A stretch of DNA of 34,748 bases from a virus. Shown here piece after piece: positions 1 through 8,088 of this stretch. Where the stretch lies: IMG/VR virus record IMGVR_UViG_3300032333_000151, positions 1 to 34,748 of that record; one strand, written 5' to 3'. Both the position numbers and the translations under genes were made by a program. Every line of letters begins with the position of its first letter. The first letter of the stretch is position 1. Under the pieces are notes generated by a model. The model saw nothing but the letters and a program-made list of their open reading frames with translations. It had not been told where the DNA came from and made no database searches.

Positions 1-123
1 CCGTCGAATGCGATGAACGCCCCGACCTTGAGTTTGTCCACAAGCGCGTGGTCCTCCTGGGCGAATGATCGGAACTGCACCCGCTGGGCGTAGAGCGCAC
101 CCTTGGCCAGCGTCCGTGTCTCG
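1..123. repeat. Direct terminal repeat, left copy (circular join)
   Basis: Identical to 34626-34748, base for base by eye. The repeat is simply where a circular or terminally redundant molecule was cut. A minus-strand reading frame runs unbroken through the join, which supports a closed 34,625 bp unit. A 123-base overlap looks like an assembler word length rather than a biological terminal repeat, but the sequence alone cannot exclude a short physical redundancy. Confidence 0.97.
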
Positions 124-224
124 AACTCGACCGTTAAGAGCATCACCGGGTTGCCGGAGTCGGCAGTGTGAATCTCTGCGGCGTGTAGTATTTTGGCGAA
201 CCCGCCACCTCTGAGGCTTCTCAT
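1..224 (-). CDS. SSB-like OB-fold protein, 5' part (continues at 34511-34748)
   Basis: Joining the ends across the repeat gives a 112-residue protein that starts at ATG 224-222, runs to base 1 and continues from 34625 down to a TGA at 34511-34513. The start overlaps the stop of the upstream MazG-type gene as ATGA. The N-terminal part contains a strand-rich HTADSGNPVMLLTVEFETR segment. The C-terminal half has the SSB-like pattern of a strand, then LVDKLKVGAFIAFDGDCD, then a last strand VTGRILSVID. This resembles a single-stranded-DNA-binding OB fold, although no acidic SSB tail is present. The location next to nucleases and RusA fits a recombination role. The fold is inferred from pattern only. 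Confidence 0.75.
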   Translation of the reverse strand, partial: MRSLRGGGFAKILHAAEIHTADSGNPVMLLTVEFETRTLAKGALYAQRVQFRSFAQEDHALVDKLKVGAFIAFD

Positions 225-673
225 TCGATGATGGGTTGGAGGTTGGCCGGACTGTAAGTCGGGCTCTTGATGATCTTTCCGTCGTTGCGTCGGACGATGT
301 AGCGCCCGTCCCCGACGTGGCTGGCTCGGCAGTCTGCCGGGATGCTGTCAATTTCGTCGGCGCTCCAGAGTTTCGACATATTGCTTCTGTGGATCTCGTA
401 GACCGCGGCCTCGATTTGGTGAGCGGTAAATCCCGCGGCGATGGCGGCCCCGTAGACCACATAAAGGAGGTCCCCGACGGCGTCGAGGTACTCAATCAAG
501 TTGGTCGCGTCCCGCAGTTCTTGGGCCTCCTCGTCGATGAGCCGATAGCGCAAGTTCTGCGTCACCGGATGCGGGAGGCCGAGCGTGGCCGGCGTCAGTT
601 GCCCGAACTGGCGCATGAACTCCCGGACGAACTCCATTGGGTGGGCGTCCTCCGGTTCCATGATTGGGTTCAC
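221..673 (-). CDS. MazG/PRA-PH-type nucleotide pyrophosphohydrolase
   Basis: A 150-residue all-alpha NTP pyrophosphohydrolase. Enzymes of this superfamily split nucleoside triphosphates or phosphoribosyl-ATP to the monophosphate and pyrophosphate, using Mg2+ held by acidic residues. The metal-binding pattern is visible as EEAQE (48-52), E61 and DAVGD (64-68), followed by LLYVVYGAAIAAGF. The C-terminal SNMSKLW (97-103) and later KIIKSPTYSPANL segments are typical of phage members. The start is GTG at 673, overlapping the upstream nuclease stop as GTGA; Met5 and Met13 are alternatives. It sits between a nuclease and an OB-fold protein. Its likely role is nucleotide-pool adjustment during infection, and the substrate cannot be told from sequence. 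Confidence 0.85.
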   Translation of the reverse strand: MNPIMEPEDAHPMEFVREFMRQFGQLTPATLGLPHPVTQNLRYRLIDEEAQELRDATNLIEYLDAVGDLLYVVYGAAIAAGFTAHQIEAAVYEIHRSNMSKLWSADEIDSIPADCRASHVGDGRYIVRRNDGKIIKSPTYSPANLQPIIE

Positions 674-1764
674 TTTGTTACCTCCTTGTCCTGGACAAGC
701 GACGGGGCGGTGGCCTTGGCCTCGGTGCAGCCGTCGAGCATGATTTCAACGAACCCGTCGAGGTCTCGGCCTTTCTTGCCGGTGGCCGCCTTGACCGCGT
801 CCTTGAACTTTGTCTTGGCTACGGTGATAGCCTGGACGAACTGGGCTTGAGTCCCACCCGCGTCCATGAACCGGGCGAAGGCGAGTTCCGGGTTGGTGAT
901 GCTTTCGCGGATTGCTCCGGGCTTGAGCTTCCACCCCGGGATTTCCTGCCCGGCGTCGATCATTCGGCGGGCTTTACCCCGGACTGATTCGATGACTGCC
1001 TCGGCCAGCGGAGCAACCGCGAGGAACTCGGCGATCTGCTCGGGAGTCATGACGATCTCAAGCCCGTCCCGCGGAACGAGCGCGGGCAGTTTCTGAACCA
1101 CCCCGCGGGCCTCCGGGCAGACCTCCTTGGCCTTGCAGTATTTGCAAGCCTCGGTCGATGGGGAGCGCGGTTGGTCAGGCTTGCGGATGTCGTCCATCAG
1201 CGTCGTTATCTCCGACGATGCGCGGACCAAGTCCTCGGCCCCGTAGGTGCAGGTCGTGGGCTCACCGGCAAGCGGTTGGATGATGGCGACCATGATCTCG
1301 GAGAACGGTCCCCGGGAGACTTGGACCAGCACTGCGAGGGCTCGAAGCTGGACGTTGCCGGTTGCGTGTTGGACCTCCCCGCGGCCGGTTTTGTAGTCGA
1401 TGACCAAGGCCCGGCTTGCGTCGTGGTAGACCACGTCTGGCTTGCCGGACCACGATTTAGAAAAGTCCGCGTCGTAGTCCCAGAGCCGCTTTTCCCGCAT
1501 GATCTGAAGTCGGTCTTGGAATGGAAAGACGGCCTTGACGAGTTCGATCTCCTGAAGCCGGGAGTCGGTTGCAATTTTAATTTCCTCCTCGTTAAGGGCG
1601 ATACCCTCCCCGGCAAGGTATCCGTGGATGCGGTTTCCGATTTGGGCGTCGGCCCCGGAGACCTCTGGTTGCTGGATTGACTGCTCCAAAAGGAACGAGC
1701 CTGGGCAAAGCGCGTAGCGGTGCGCGGATGATGCGGATGGCAGTCCGTGGCGTTCGTCACTCAT
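670..1764 (-). CDS. DUF2800-type PD-(D/E)XK nuclease, Cas4/RecB-like
   Basis: A 364-residue protein with a Cas4/RecB-like nuclease core. It opens with the SASSAHRYALCPGS motif (10-23). GKPD (107-110) and VIDYKTG (121-127) supply the catalytic D, D and K, and QLRALA (139-144) is the following helix. C20 with C207, C210 and C216 (CKYC then C) could bind a 4Fe-4S cluster, as in Cas4 and AddB. Phage relatives are annotated DUF2800 and usually sit beside annealing proteins. Here a RecT-like candidate lies three genes upstream, which suggests a 5'-3' exonuclease plus annealing pair. The ATG at 1764 overlaps the preceding gene by 8 bases. Confidence 0.88.
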   Translation of the reverse strand: MSDERHGLPSASSAHRYALCPGSFLLEQSIQQPEVSGADAQIGNRIHGYLAGEGIALNEEEIKIATDSRLQEIELVKAVFPFQDRLQIMREKRLWDYDADFSKSWSGKPDVVYHDASRALVIDYKTGRGEVQHATGNVQLRALAVLVQVSRGPFSEIMVAIIQPLAGEPTTCTYGAEDLVRASSEITTLMDDIRKPDQPRSPSTEACKYCKAKEVCPEARGVVQKLPALVPRDGLEIVMTPEQIAEFLAVAPLAEAVIESVRGKARRMIDAGQEIPGWKLKPGAIRESITNPELAFARFMDAGGTQAQFVQAITVAKTKFKDAVKAATGKKGRDLDGFVEIMLDGCTEAKATAPSLVQDKEVTK

Positions 1765-2185
1765 TAGTGCCTCCCATTGTGAGGTTGACGTTTTCGTGGA
1801 TGGTCAAACCCTGAGCCTTGAGTCGCGCAACCATGGTTTGCACGGCCTTACCCATTTTGGGTGGGACCGGATCTCCGTCTTCATCTTCATCCGCAACGAT
1901 AAACGGCAGGTCCTCCTGATTGTGATCCGGTAGATTAACAGTCCGGGTGAACTTCCGCTTTACGGTCACGGGCATGGAGACCTCGACGGTGTTGGTGTCG
2001 AGGTTCCACGTTGCGGTGATCGCGAGCCGAAGCTTGGCCGGTGCGTCGGATTCGGCCTCCTGGGCTTCCTCCAGCGCCACGTTGATTGACTCGTTGATTG
2101 CGTCGGTAGCCTCCCCGATGAGGCGCGGAACCTCGGCTTGGATGAGCGTGGCCAGTTCTTCCAGCCGGTTCACTTCTTCGCTCAC
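1757..2185 (-). CDS. Conserved phage protein of recombination module, unknown function
   Basis: A 142-residue acidic protein starting at GTG 2185, which overlaps the previous stop as GTGA. The N-terminal 50 residues form a charged helix (EEVNRLEELATLIQAEVPRL). A beta-rich domain follows, with AITATWNLDTNTVEVSMPV and KRKFTRTVNL. A DEDEDGDP loop comes next, and a short helix near the end carries the KAVQTMVARLKAQG segment. I do not recognise a named family with certainty. The position, directly before the DUF2800 nuclease and after coiled-coil proteins, suggests an accessory recombination or DNA-end factor, by context only. Confidence 0.72.
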   Translation of the reverse strand: MSEEVNRLEELATLIQAEVPRLIGEATDAINESINVALEEAQEAESDAPAKLRLAITATWNLDTNTVEVSMPVTVKRKFTRTVNLPDHNQEDLPFIVADEDEDGDPVPPKMGKAVQTMVARLKAQGLTIHENVNLTMGGTNE

Positions 2186-2499
2186 TTGTCGCCTCCTTCC
2201 TTTGGCGCGGGACCGATGATCAAAGCGGCTGGTTCAATGATCTCTAGGAGACCGGCCACGGCGAGGAGGTTCCTCTTAGCTGTTTCCAGTTTCTCGGTAG
2301 CCTGTTCTTGCTGTCGGAGTCGGTTGTAGATTTCCGAAACCTTGTATTCGGTCCCGACCTCAAGACCGTCCAGGCGCGGACCATAGTTTCGTGGCGGTTC
2401 CAGCTGTTGTTCGTGATTTTTCCCTACGATGTTTGCGAGTTCACGGTCTGTCATTTGGACAAGAACGTTCGACCCGCTGATTTTGGCGATGATCTTCAC
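2182..2499 (-). CDS. Small coiled-coil phage protein, unknown function
   Basis: 105 residues, starting at GTG 2499 with GTGA coupling to the previous gene. The longer frame upstream only reads through that gene. The N-terminus KIIAKISGSNVLVQMTDREL looks like a short beta unit followed by a helix. Residues near VSEIYNRLRQQEQATEKLETAKRNL form a predicted coiled coil, and the C-terminus is hydrophobic (AALIIGPAP). No motif gives a function. It is one of five consecutive stop-start-coupled genes in the recombination block and is probably made with them. Confidence 0.7.
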   Translation of the reverse strand: MKIIAKISGSNVLVQMTDRELANIVGKNHEQQLEPPRNYGPRLDGLEVGTEYKVSEIYNRLRQQEQATEKLETAKRNLLAVAGLLEIIEPAALIIGPAPKEGGDK

Positions 2500-3263
2500 A
2501 GGCGCACCCCCACTTTCGTCTCGGTGTAGATGCGAGCGTGGGCCAACTGCCGGCACCCTCCGCGGATGACCTTCAACACGTCGGCGCGTCGGACCGTGAT
2601 CTCGACAAGGTCCGGGTGGGCCTGGGCAAACGCCTTGAGGTCAAGGACCTCGAAGTTCCATTCCTCGCGGACGACGGTCCCGGCGACCTTCGGCGGTTCG
2701 ACGACTGCCGGAAGGTTGGCTTGTCTCTCTGCCGCGGCGGCTCGTTCGATTGCTGCGGCCTGTTCGGCTGCGATGCGTCGGGCCTCGGCGGCCGCCCGTT
2801 CGCGTTCGGTATTTGCCAAAAGCTCAGCCCTTGCTGCGGCTTGCTGCTGTCGCGTGATCTCAGCCATCCGGGCAGCCTCCTCGGCTTGCCGGCGGCGTTC
2901 TTCCTCCTGGCGCTGGCGTTCTGCCTCGGCGGCGATCCGGCGTTGCTCCACCTCGTAGGATGTCAGCAGCGCGGTCAGTCGGAGGATTTCGGTGTCCACC
3001 TCGGCAAGGAAGTCCTTGGCGGCTCCGTCGATCCGTTTTCCAAGCTCCAGCACCGGAGCCTTGGCGGCCGTGCGGGACATTTCGACCGCCTTCGAGACGA
3101 TCTTGAGTCCCTTGAGCGCATCAGCCCCTGCGGCAAACTGGCCTTGGTTGCGGACGTTGATAATAAGGCCCGCGGTGCTGATGGCTTCGTCCCGGGTCTC
3201 GATTGCGCCCGGGTTGATTGCGATTTCGACGGAGCCGACATTGCGGAGTGCAAGAGCGTTCAC
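2496..3263 (-). CDS. Coiled-coil protein of phage recombination module (DUF1351-like layout)
   Basis: 255 residues from GTG 3263, coupled by GTGA to the upstream annealing-type gene. The much longer frame upstream is read-through and should be ignored. After an N-terminal domain with SVEIAINPGAIETRDEAI comes a highly charged helix of about 90 residues, rich in E, R, A and Q (DNA about 2725-2960). A C-terminal domain follows, EEWNFEVLDLKAFAQAHPD...TETKVGVRL. This layout of a helical centre and a small C-terminal domain containing W-x-F-E-V is common in phage proteins encoded beside RecT-like annealing proteins. A structural or bridging role is likely, with no catalytic motif seen. Confidence 0.75.
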   Translation of the reverse strand: MNALALRNVGSVEIAINPGAIETRDEAISTAGLIINVRNQGQFAAGADALKGLKIVSKAVEMSRTAAKAPVLELGKRIDGAAKDFLAEVDTEILRLTALLTSYEVEQRRIAAEAERQRQEEERRRQAEEAARMAEITRQQQAAARAELLANTERERAAAEARRIAAEQAAAIERAAAAERQANLPAVVEPPKVAGTVVREEWNFEVLDLKAFAQAHPDLVEITVRRADVLKVIRGGCRQLAHARIYTETKVGVRL

Positions 3264-4318
3264 TTGGCCACCCCCTTTAGTTGGGTGATGAGTCCGCGAG
3301 TACCTTTCAGGCACCGGGTGGCAAACTGCTCGGGCACGTCGGCCCATGTCGCGGCCTCCTGCGGAATAAAGTCGGGCACGGCCCAACGGTTGAACTCGGC
3401 GAGTGTGTGTCCGGCTTGGGCCAGCATTGCGCCTAGGCGGTCCTGCGGGGTTCCTGCTGGCTCTGTGGTGGTGTTTGTAGGCTCCGGCGTGGCGGGCGCG
3501 GCGGCGGGCTGTTCTACCGCGGCGGGTGCGGGCTTCGGTTCGTCCTTGAAGATCGGCTTGCCGTCTTCCTTCGGGGCGGCCCCAGGGAAGGCGGTTTCGA
3601 GCGTGATCTCCCCGTCCTTGATTGCTGTCCCGAGGCCGATCAACACCTCCAACCGGGCGAGGTCGATGTCCTCGATCTTGTCGGCTCCAACGGCCGCGAG
3701 GATAGCGGCGTCTTTGGCTCCCATCTGTTTGAGCCGGGCGATGATTTGCGCCCGCTTCGATGTCAGTGATTTGACGTCCCCAACTGCCACCCGCTTGGCG
3801 GCCTCGTAGACCGGGGTGATGAGGGCCCGAGGAACCACGCGGAAGACCGCATTGCGGAGCGCGATGGAGCAAGCCGCATTGCCGGTGACTGCGATCATGT
3901 CGTCGGAATACCGAGCCCCGGACTTCGAGGTGACCCGGCGGCGGACCTCAATGGAGACCGCCACGTTGTTTTCGAGGTCATGCACCACGGCCTGAGCGGT
4001 CAAGAACTTGCCGTCGTCGGCGATGATTCGAGATCCGGCTTTGACGTGTTGGTAGGATGCCAGCGCGATCTCGGCCATGCGGACGCTTGGTCCTTGAATT
4101 GGCTTGTCGTCCCCACCCCGGCGAGCCGGGAGGGTGTAGAAACAGGATGATGCGGTTTCCTCGTCGAGCGTGGCAAACGAGAGCATCCGCTCCTTCACCT
4201 TGGACAATGTGCGCGGATACTTCCGAGCGGTTGAGATTTGAACGTCCACCTGGGCGCGTTCGATTGAAGCGAGAGCGTCGTTTTGGACGATCTCCACGGG
4301 CATTGTTTCGTCAGTCAT
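3260..4318 (-). CDS. Candidate ssDNA-annealing (RecT/ERF-like) phage protein
   Basis: 352 residues from ATG 4318, overlapping the preceding 47-residue gene as ATGA. The core contains TARKYPRTLSKVKERML, LDEETASSCFYTLPARR, GPSVRMAEIALASY and DMIAVTGNAACSIALRNAVF. I recall this pattern from a widespread conserved phage family encoded beside exonucleases. Residues about 270-305 are a proline-alanine-threonine linker, followed by a small helical C-terminal domain. Family membership is from memory of the pattern. The single-strand-annealing role is inferred from the adjacent Cas4-like nuclease, the SSB-like protein and RusA. No catalytic residues are expected for such proteins. Confidence 0.7.
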   Translation of the reverse strand: MTDETMPVEIVQNDALASIERAQVDVQISTARKYPRTLSKVKERMLSFATLDEETASSCFYTLPARRGGDDKPIQGPSVRMAEIALASYQHVKAGSRIIADDGKFLTAQAVVHDLENNVAVSIEVRRRVTSKSGARYSDDMIAVTGNAACSIALRNAVFRVVPRALITPVYEAAKRVAVGDVKSLTSKRAQIIARLKQMGAKDAAILAAVGADKIEDIDLARLEVLIGLGTAIKDGEITLETAFPGAAPKEDGKPIFKDEPKPAPAAVEQPAAAPATPEPTNTTTEPAGTPQDRLGAMLAQAGHTLAEFNRWAVPDFIPQEAATWADVPEQFATRCLKGTRGLITQLKGVAK

Positions 4319-4458
4319 TGTTTCTTCCTCGGCCGTCCACCTTTCTTGCCATTGCGGCGAGCGGCGGCGGCCTTTGATTTCGACGTGCTGCGCCCCATCT
4401 CCCCCGCGAGTTCGCGGAGGCTTGCAGCAAAGATCGAATTGCAGACGGGGCACTTCAT
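4315..4458 (-). CDS. Small basic protein with one CxxC pair
   Basis: 47 residues from ATG 4458. It opens with MKCPVCNSIF (a single CxxC) and ends in a basic tail with AAARRNGKKGGRPRKKQ, a Lys/Arg-Gly tail seen in many small phage and bacterial proteins. The stop overlaps the next start as ATGA. No in-frame start lies between 4458 and the end of gene J; the frame upstream is overlap with J. Half a zinc ribbon suggests metal binding by dimerisation, or simple DNA or RNA binding. It links the late tail genes to the recombination block. Confidence 0.65.
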   Translation of the reverse strand: MKCPVCNSIFAASLRELAGEMGRSTSKSKAAAARRNGKKGGRPRKKQ

Positions 4459-4507
4459 CGTCGGGGTGAGGAATAACCCAACGATAGGTTTCTGTCCATC
4501 CTTTTTT

Positions 4508-7432
4508 TTACGGCATCGAGCCCCGTGGCGGGTAGTACTCGTCAACCTCGACGTAGTATTCGTGGTAAATCAGGATCGACTCGTTTGACCCACCGACGTC
4601 GGCTTTGGCGTAAAGGCGCTTGTTTCGGCCCACAGCGACGGTCGTGGTGGTTGCGGCGACATTGGTGAACGCCCCAACGGGTTGCCCGAGGTCAACGATG
4701 GAATACTTGATTTGCGCCCCTGCGGTCGTCGTCGTGAGCGTGACGGAAATAGGGAACTGCCCCGCCCGGAAACCGATGCCTGGAGGGCTGAAGGATGGCG
4801 CGGAGGTCTCGGTGTTGTTCTGCTTGATGTTGAGGGTCACCGCGGTCATGCCTCCCCCTGCGGTGAGTTGTTTGATGCGGATCCGTCCAGACCTGTCGAG
4901 TCCCGCCATGAAGACCAGCCAAGCGCCCTTTGTCGGGAGCGTGAACTCACAAGTCACTTTTTGGATGCTCGAGTCGTTGTAATTAGCCGACCACAAGGTC
5001 AGCTCTGATGATCCGTTTTTGGCGTACAACCGAGCCCCGGTAAGGTCAGCGGACAAGTCGCTGATGGTGGCGTCAACGCGGAAGCGGTCGGTCACCTCAA
5101 AGTGGCCGGTGAAGTCCGTGATTTCGGTCCAAGTGTTTGCGGTGACGCTGGTCAGTTTCTGGACCGAGCTGAAGATCGTCGTCGGCGCGTAGGGATCGGC
5201 GAACGTGTAGGAAATGTTTGGGCAAAGCGTCGTGTTCGACAGGTCAGCCACCGACTCGGCGTTGGCTGATTGGAGTCGAAAAGTTGCGGTCGAAAGCGCC
5301 TCCAGATAACCGACGAATGATTCGTGGGTCATGGATGCGAGGTCCGAACGGTAGCCGATCCAAACCTTGTCACCGACGTCGGCCGTCCTTGTCGCGGTGC
5401 CATACCGAGCCCGGCGGACCTTCAAACGATAGAACGAATCTCCCGAGATGATCCGCATGGCCCGGAGGGTTGAAACCTCGAACACCTTCCGGTCGCTGGC
5501 TTTGAAGATGACGACGTAGACCGCATTGTCGTTGATCGCGTCCTCGGTCTGGGTGTCCAGCATTTTGGACAGGTCCGCGGACACGGTGCCGGCGTCCAGA
5601 GTGACCCGCAGGTTCTCGGTGTTGTCCTCGTTGCCCGTGGTCACGGTGCCACCCGTGTCGGTCGTCGTCGAAACGAAAGACCCCGTGTTCGGGTAGGTGA
5701 AGGTCGTGGAGTTGACCACGGTGATGGTCACGGTGCCGTCGAAAGTGGCGTCGGCGAACCCGTAGATAGTGACCACGTCCCCGGTGGTGAGGTTGTGAGC
5801 GGTCGAGGTGACCACGGTGGCCACGTTGGTGGATCGGCTCCGGGTTGACGTCGCCCGGCTGTAATACGACCAAGAGGCCTGAACGGTGCCGTGGATTGCA
5901 AACTGGTCGATGGACCCAAGGTTGTAGAACCCGGAGGCGTCTTCCTTCCGTAGATGAATGTTGGCCCCAATCGAGACCGGTGACGTCCGGGCGATCAACG
6001 GCACCACGGCCGCGTCGGTGTCCGAATCAAACATTGCGGGCGGCGGCTGGAAGAACTGCTGAAGCGACAGCGTTTCGTTGTCCGGGTAAGCGCTGCCCTC
6101 GTCCGCGGCTCCCGTCGGGGCGAACGGCACCGGGGCGGATGCGCGGTCAGACTCGAAGCGGAGGCTTGCGCGGCCGGCGGGCGGTTGGGCGATGTCTTTT
6201 CCAATGCACCGGCAGACGATGGAGATCGAAAGCGCGTCGTGAGTCAGAAGGAACAAGTCACCGGGGCGAATGCTCGCGGCCTTCTCGGCGCGGACGACCA
6301 ACGACCCGGTAAGCTTGGGCTCCCCGACGATCTTCTGGTGTTCGGCCGCGTGTTCGGATGCCTGGGTCCGGCGGGTGATCCACGGGCGGTCAATCTTTGC
6401 GGTGCGCGGTTCCCCGGTCACGGCGAGGTTGTAGCCCGAGACCACGGCGACCGACCCGTCCCGGTAAGAACGCTCCCGGTCAGCGAACTTTACTTGGGTC
6501 TGGTTGTAGGTTGTTGCCCACCCGTCGGCCGTGTAGCTCACCTCGTCGATGAGGTCGTTGTAGTCGATGGTGGTGTCCGCGGTGAATGCGGGCGGAGCTG
6601 AATTGTGTGGGAACCGCCCGGCCTCGATCTCACCGGCCGCGGAGAACCGGACCCACCCGTCGCAGTAGGCGAGGATGTCGGCGGTGATCTGTCGAAGGCT
6701 CTTTGCTTGAGTGAGAACGGGCGAGATGCCGGTTTCGTCGATGCTGTTTTGGATCGCGTTGGCGGCGGACTGCCACGTCGTGGTGTCCGGGCCTCCCGGT
6801 GTATCGGGCGTCAATGCGGCCCCGAACACCGGGTCGGTGTAAAGGTCAGCCATGGCGGCCACCGGGTTGGCTTGTCCGTCGATCAATGCGGCCGGATCCC
6901 CGGTCAGCATCGTTTGGTTCGGCTTCCTGCGGACGACGACCTCGACGTTGGGCGCGGAAGTGCGCTCCCGGCCGAAAAGGAAGTCCTTGAGAACGAGAAC
7001 AGCTTGCCGGCGGTAAGGCGGGTGCCCGTTGGCTGCGAGCCGGGCCTCACCAACGGTGTCCAAAACTTGATCGTCGGTGCCCCAATAGAAATAAGCGGCC
7101 CCGTAGCCGGTCACGGTCAGCGGGTAGGGGTTTGTGGCGCTCGGACCGACGGTGCGGACCAACGAATAGCGGACCCAATGGGTTGATGCCGGCGGCTTGT
7201 TGGCGTTGCTCGTTGTGTGCGCCTGGGCGGCCTTCCACACAACTCCCAGATATTGCCGGAGGTCATTTACGGCGACGGTCTGCCCGGCGTTCCAGAACGT
7301 TGCGGTGGGCCAGACGATCCGGCCGTCCACCAAGATGGCGACAAGTTCGTCCACCGGACCCGCGCAGACGATGCCGGCGAGGGTTCCGTAGTAGTCGTAA
7401 AGTTTGCTTCCTGCTCCTCCACCTTTTCCCAT
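4508..7432 (-). CDS. Tail tip / host-specificity protein (J-like, GTA gp15-like)
   Basis: 974 residues. The N-terminus (LAGIVCAGPVDELVAILVDG, about 17-37) is typical of central tail-tip proteins in lambda-like and gene-transfer-agent-like tails. The middle contains the hub-type region with LRQITADILAYCDGW. A beta domain at about 534-597 (STAHNLTTGDVVTIYGF) looks like an inserted module. The last 90 residues (about 881-967) resemble the chitobiase C-terminal-like fold, with PISVTLTTTTAGAQIKYSIVD, and may bind surface glycan. The gene follows the NlpC peptidase and a 65-residue protein in the usual tip order. It most likely forms the tip and recognises the host. An 8-A run directly follows the stop. 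Confidence 0.9.
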   Translation of the reverse strand: MGKGGGAGSKLYDYYGTLAGIVCAGPVDELVAILVDGRIVWPTATFWNAGQTVAVNDLRQYLGVVWKAAQAHTTSNANKPPASTHWVRYSLVRTVGPSATNPYPLTVTGYGAAYFYWGTDDQVLDTVGEARLAANGHPPYRRQAVLVLKDFLFGRERTSAPNVEVVVRRKPNQTMLTGDPAALIDGQANPVAAMADLYTDPVFGAALTPDTPGGPDTTTWQSAANAIQNSIDETGISPVLTQAKSLRQITADILAYCDGWVRFSAAGEIEAGRFPHNSAPPAFTADTTIDYNDLIDEVSYTADGWATTYNQTQVKFADRERSYRDGSVAVVSGYNLAVTGEPRTAKIDRPWITRRTQASEHAAEHQKIVGEPKLTGSLVVRAEKAASIRPGDLFLLTHDALSISIVCRCIGKDIAQPPAGRASLRFESDRASAPVPFAPTGAADEGSAYPDNETLSLQQFFQPPPAMFDSDTDAAVVPLIARTSPVSIGANIHLRKEDASGFYNLGSIDQFAIHGTVQASWSYYSRATSTRSRSTNVATVVTSTAHNLTTGDVVTIYGFADATFDGTVTITVVNSTTFTYPNTGSFVSTTTDTGGTVTTGNEDNTENLRVTLDAGTVSADLSKMLDTQTEDAINDNAVYVVIFKASDRKVFEVSTLRAMRIISGDSFYRLKVRRARYGTATRTADVGDKVWIGYRSDLASMTHESFVGYLEALSTATFRLQSANAESVADLSNTTLCPNISYTFADPYAPTTIFSSVQKLTSVTANTWTEITDFTGHFEVTDRFRVDATISDLSADLTGARLYAKNGSSELTLWSANYNDSSIQKVTCEFTLPTKGAWLVFMAGLDRSGRIRIKQLTAGGGMTAVTLNIKQNNTETSAPSFSPPGIGFRAGQFPISVTLTTTTAGAQIKYSIVDLGQPVGAFTNVAATTTTVAVGRNKRLYAKADVGGSNESILIYHEYYVEVDEYYPPRGSMP

Positions 7433-7441
7433 GGTCGTGTC

Positions 7442-7639
7442 CTATTTCTTGCCGGGTCGCTCCTGGGGAGCTTCCTTGGTGAACTGGTTGTAAATCGGTG
7501 AGATCCAACGGAGGGCGAGTTTGCGCTCCCCGCAGAACCACGGGATCGAAGCGGCCTCTTGGTTGGTCGAGAAGTCCTCGGGCTCGGTGTTGCCGTCGTT
7601 GATCTCGGGGTCGGGCTGGTTGCGGGTTTCGCCTTTCAC
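7442..7639 (-). CDS. Small tail-tip-associated protein
   Basis: 65 residues from GTG 7639, overlapping the NlpC/P60 stop as GTGA. The acidic N-terminal half is probably disordered. The C-terminal half, PWFCGERKLALRWISPIYNQ, ends in a basic ERPGKK tail. Small proteins with the ALRW-x-SP pattern occur between the peptidase and the tip protein in related tails, where I would expect it to help tip assembly. This role is inferred from order alone, as no enzymatic motif is present. Confidence 0.68.
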   Translation of the reverse strand: MKGETRNQPDPEINDGNTEPEDFSTNQEAASIPWFCGERKLALRWISPIYNQFTKEAPQERPGKK

Positions 7640-8088
7640 GGGTTGGGCCTCCAGATGGTCGTCAGTCTGGACCGATAGGTTGCGTCCTCGATGGTGGACA
7701 CAGTCGTGCCGATGCCGTCGAGCGCGTGGATGAACCGGCCGTTGCGAAGCGCCGTCCCGAGATGGTGGACGATGCGCCCGATGCGGAACCCGAGAACGTC
7801 CCCGGGCAGCACTTCCGAGTCATGCGGAAGTTGGGTGAACCGCTCGGCCATGGCCTCAAAGAACGGGTTCGCGAGGGAGTCCTCCCCGAACCGCCCGTGG
7901 GAGATTGGGACTTCCGGGATGGCAATGTCGCCCCACCCGACGGCCGCGTAGAGGGCGCCCGCGAGGGTATGGCAGGAAACGCCCAACCCTTTGGCGGATG
8001 AATTGGCCGCAAACGGCGTCCCGATCCAAGTGGCGGCTTCGGCTTCGAGCGCGTCGATGCGCTCCTCGGTGAACCATGTAGGCGTCAT
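7636..8088 (-). CDS. NlpC/P60-type tail peptidase (lambda K / GTA gp14-like)
   Basis: 150 residues. Papain-like NlpC/P60 peptidases cleave peptidoglycan stem peptides, and in tails they act at the tip during entry. The catalytic Cys lies in GVSCHTLAGALY (about residue 39), followed by the helix typical of the fold. The His is in IVHHLGTAL (about 107-115), with a second in RFIHAL. LPGDVLGFRIG supplies the strand before the His. The ATG at 8088 follows a GGAGGGGG stretch encoded by the C-terminus of the upstream gene, which can act as a ribosome binding site. The gene sits between the hub protein and the tip as in GTA-like tails. Confidence 0.88.
   Translation of the reverse strand: MTPTWFTEERIDALEAEAATWIGTPFAANSSAKGLGVSCHTLAGALYAAVGWGDIAIPEVPISHGRFGEDSLANPFFEAMAERFTQLPHDSEVLPGDVLGFRIGRIVHHLGTALRNGRFIHALDGIGTTVSTIEDATYRSRLTTIWRPNP

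Noticed and set aside
1-123. Biological long terminal repeat
   Set aside because: A reading frame crosses the join intact and the length looks like an assembly overlap. Nothing in the repeat resembles packaging ends.
2538-3809. 423-residue plus-strand open frame
   Set aside because: Antisense to the coiled-coil and annealing-type genes. It has no start context and no recognisable protein pattern; high GC leaves long antisense frames open.
4502-4510. T-run read as a terminator after gene J
   Set aside because: The T-run is on the plus strand, so the minus-strand RNA has an A-run, and no hairpin precedes it. It cannot be an intrinsic terminator for J.
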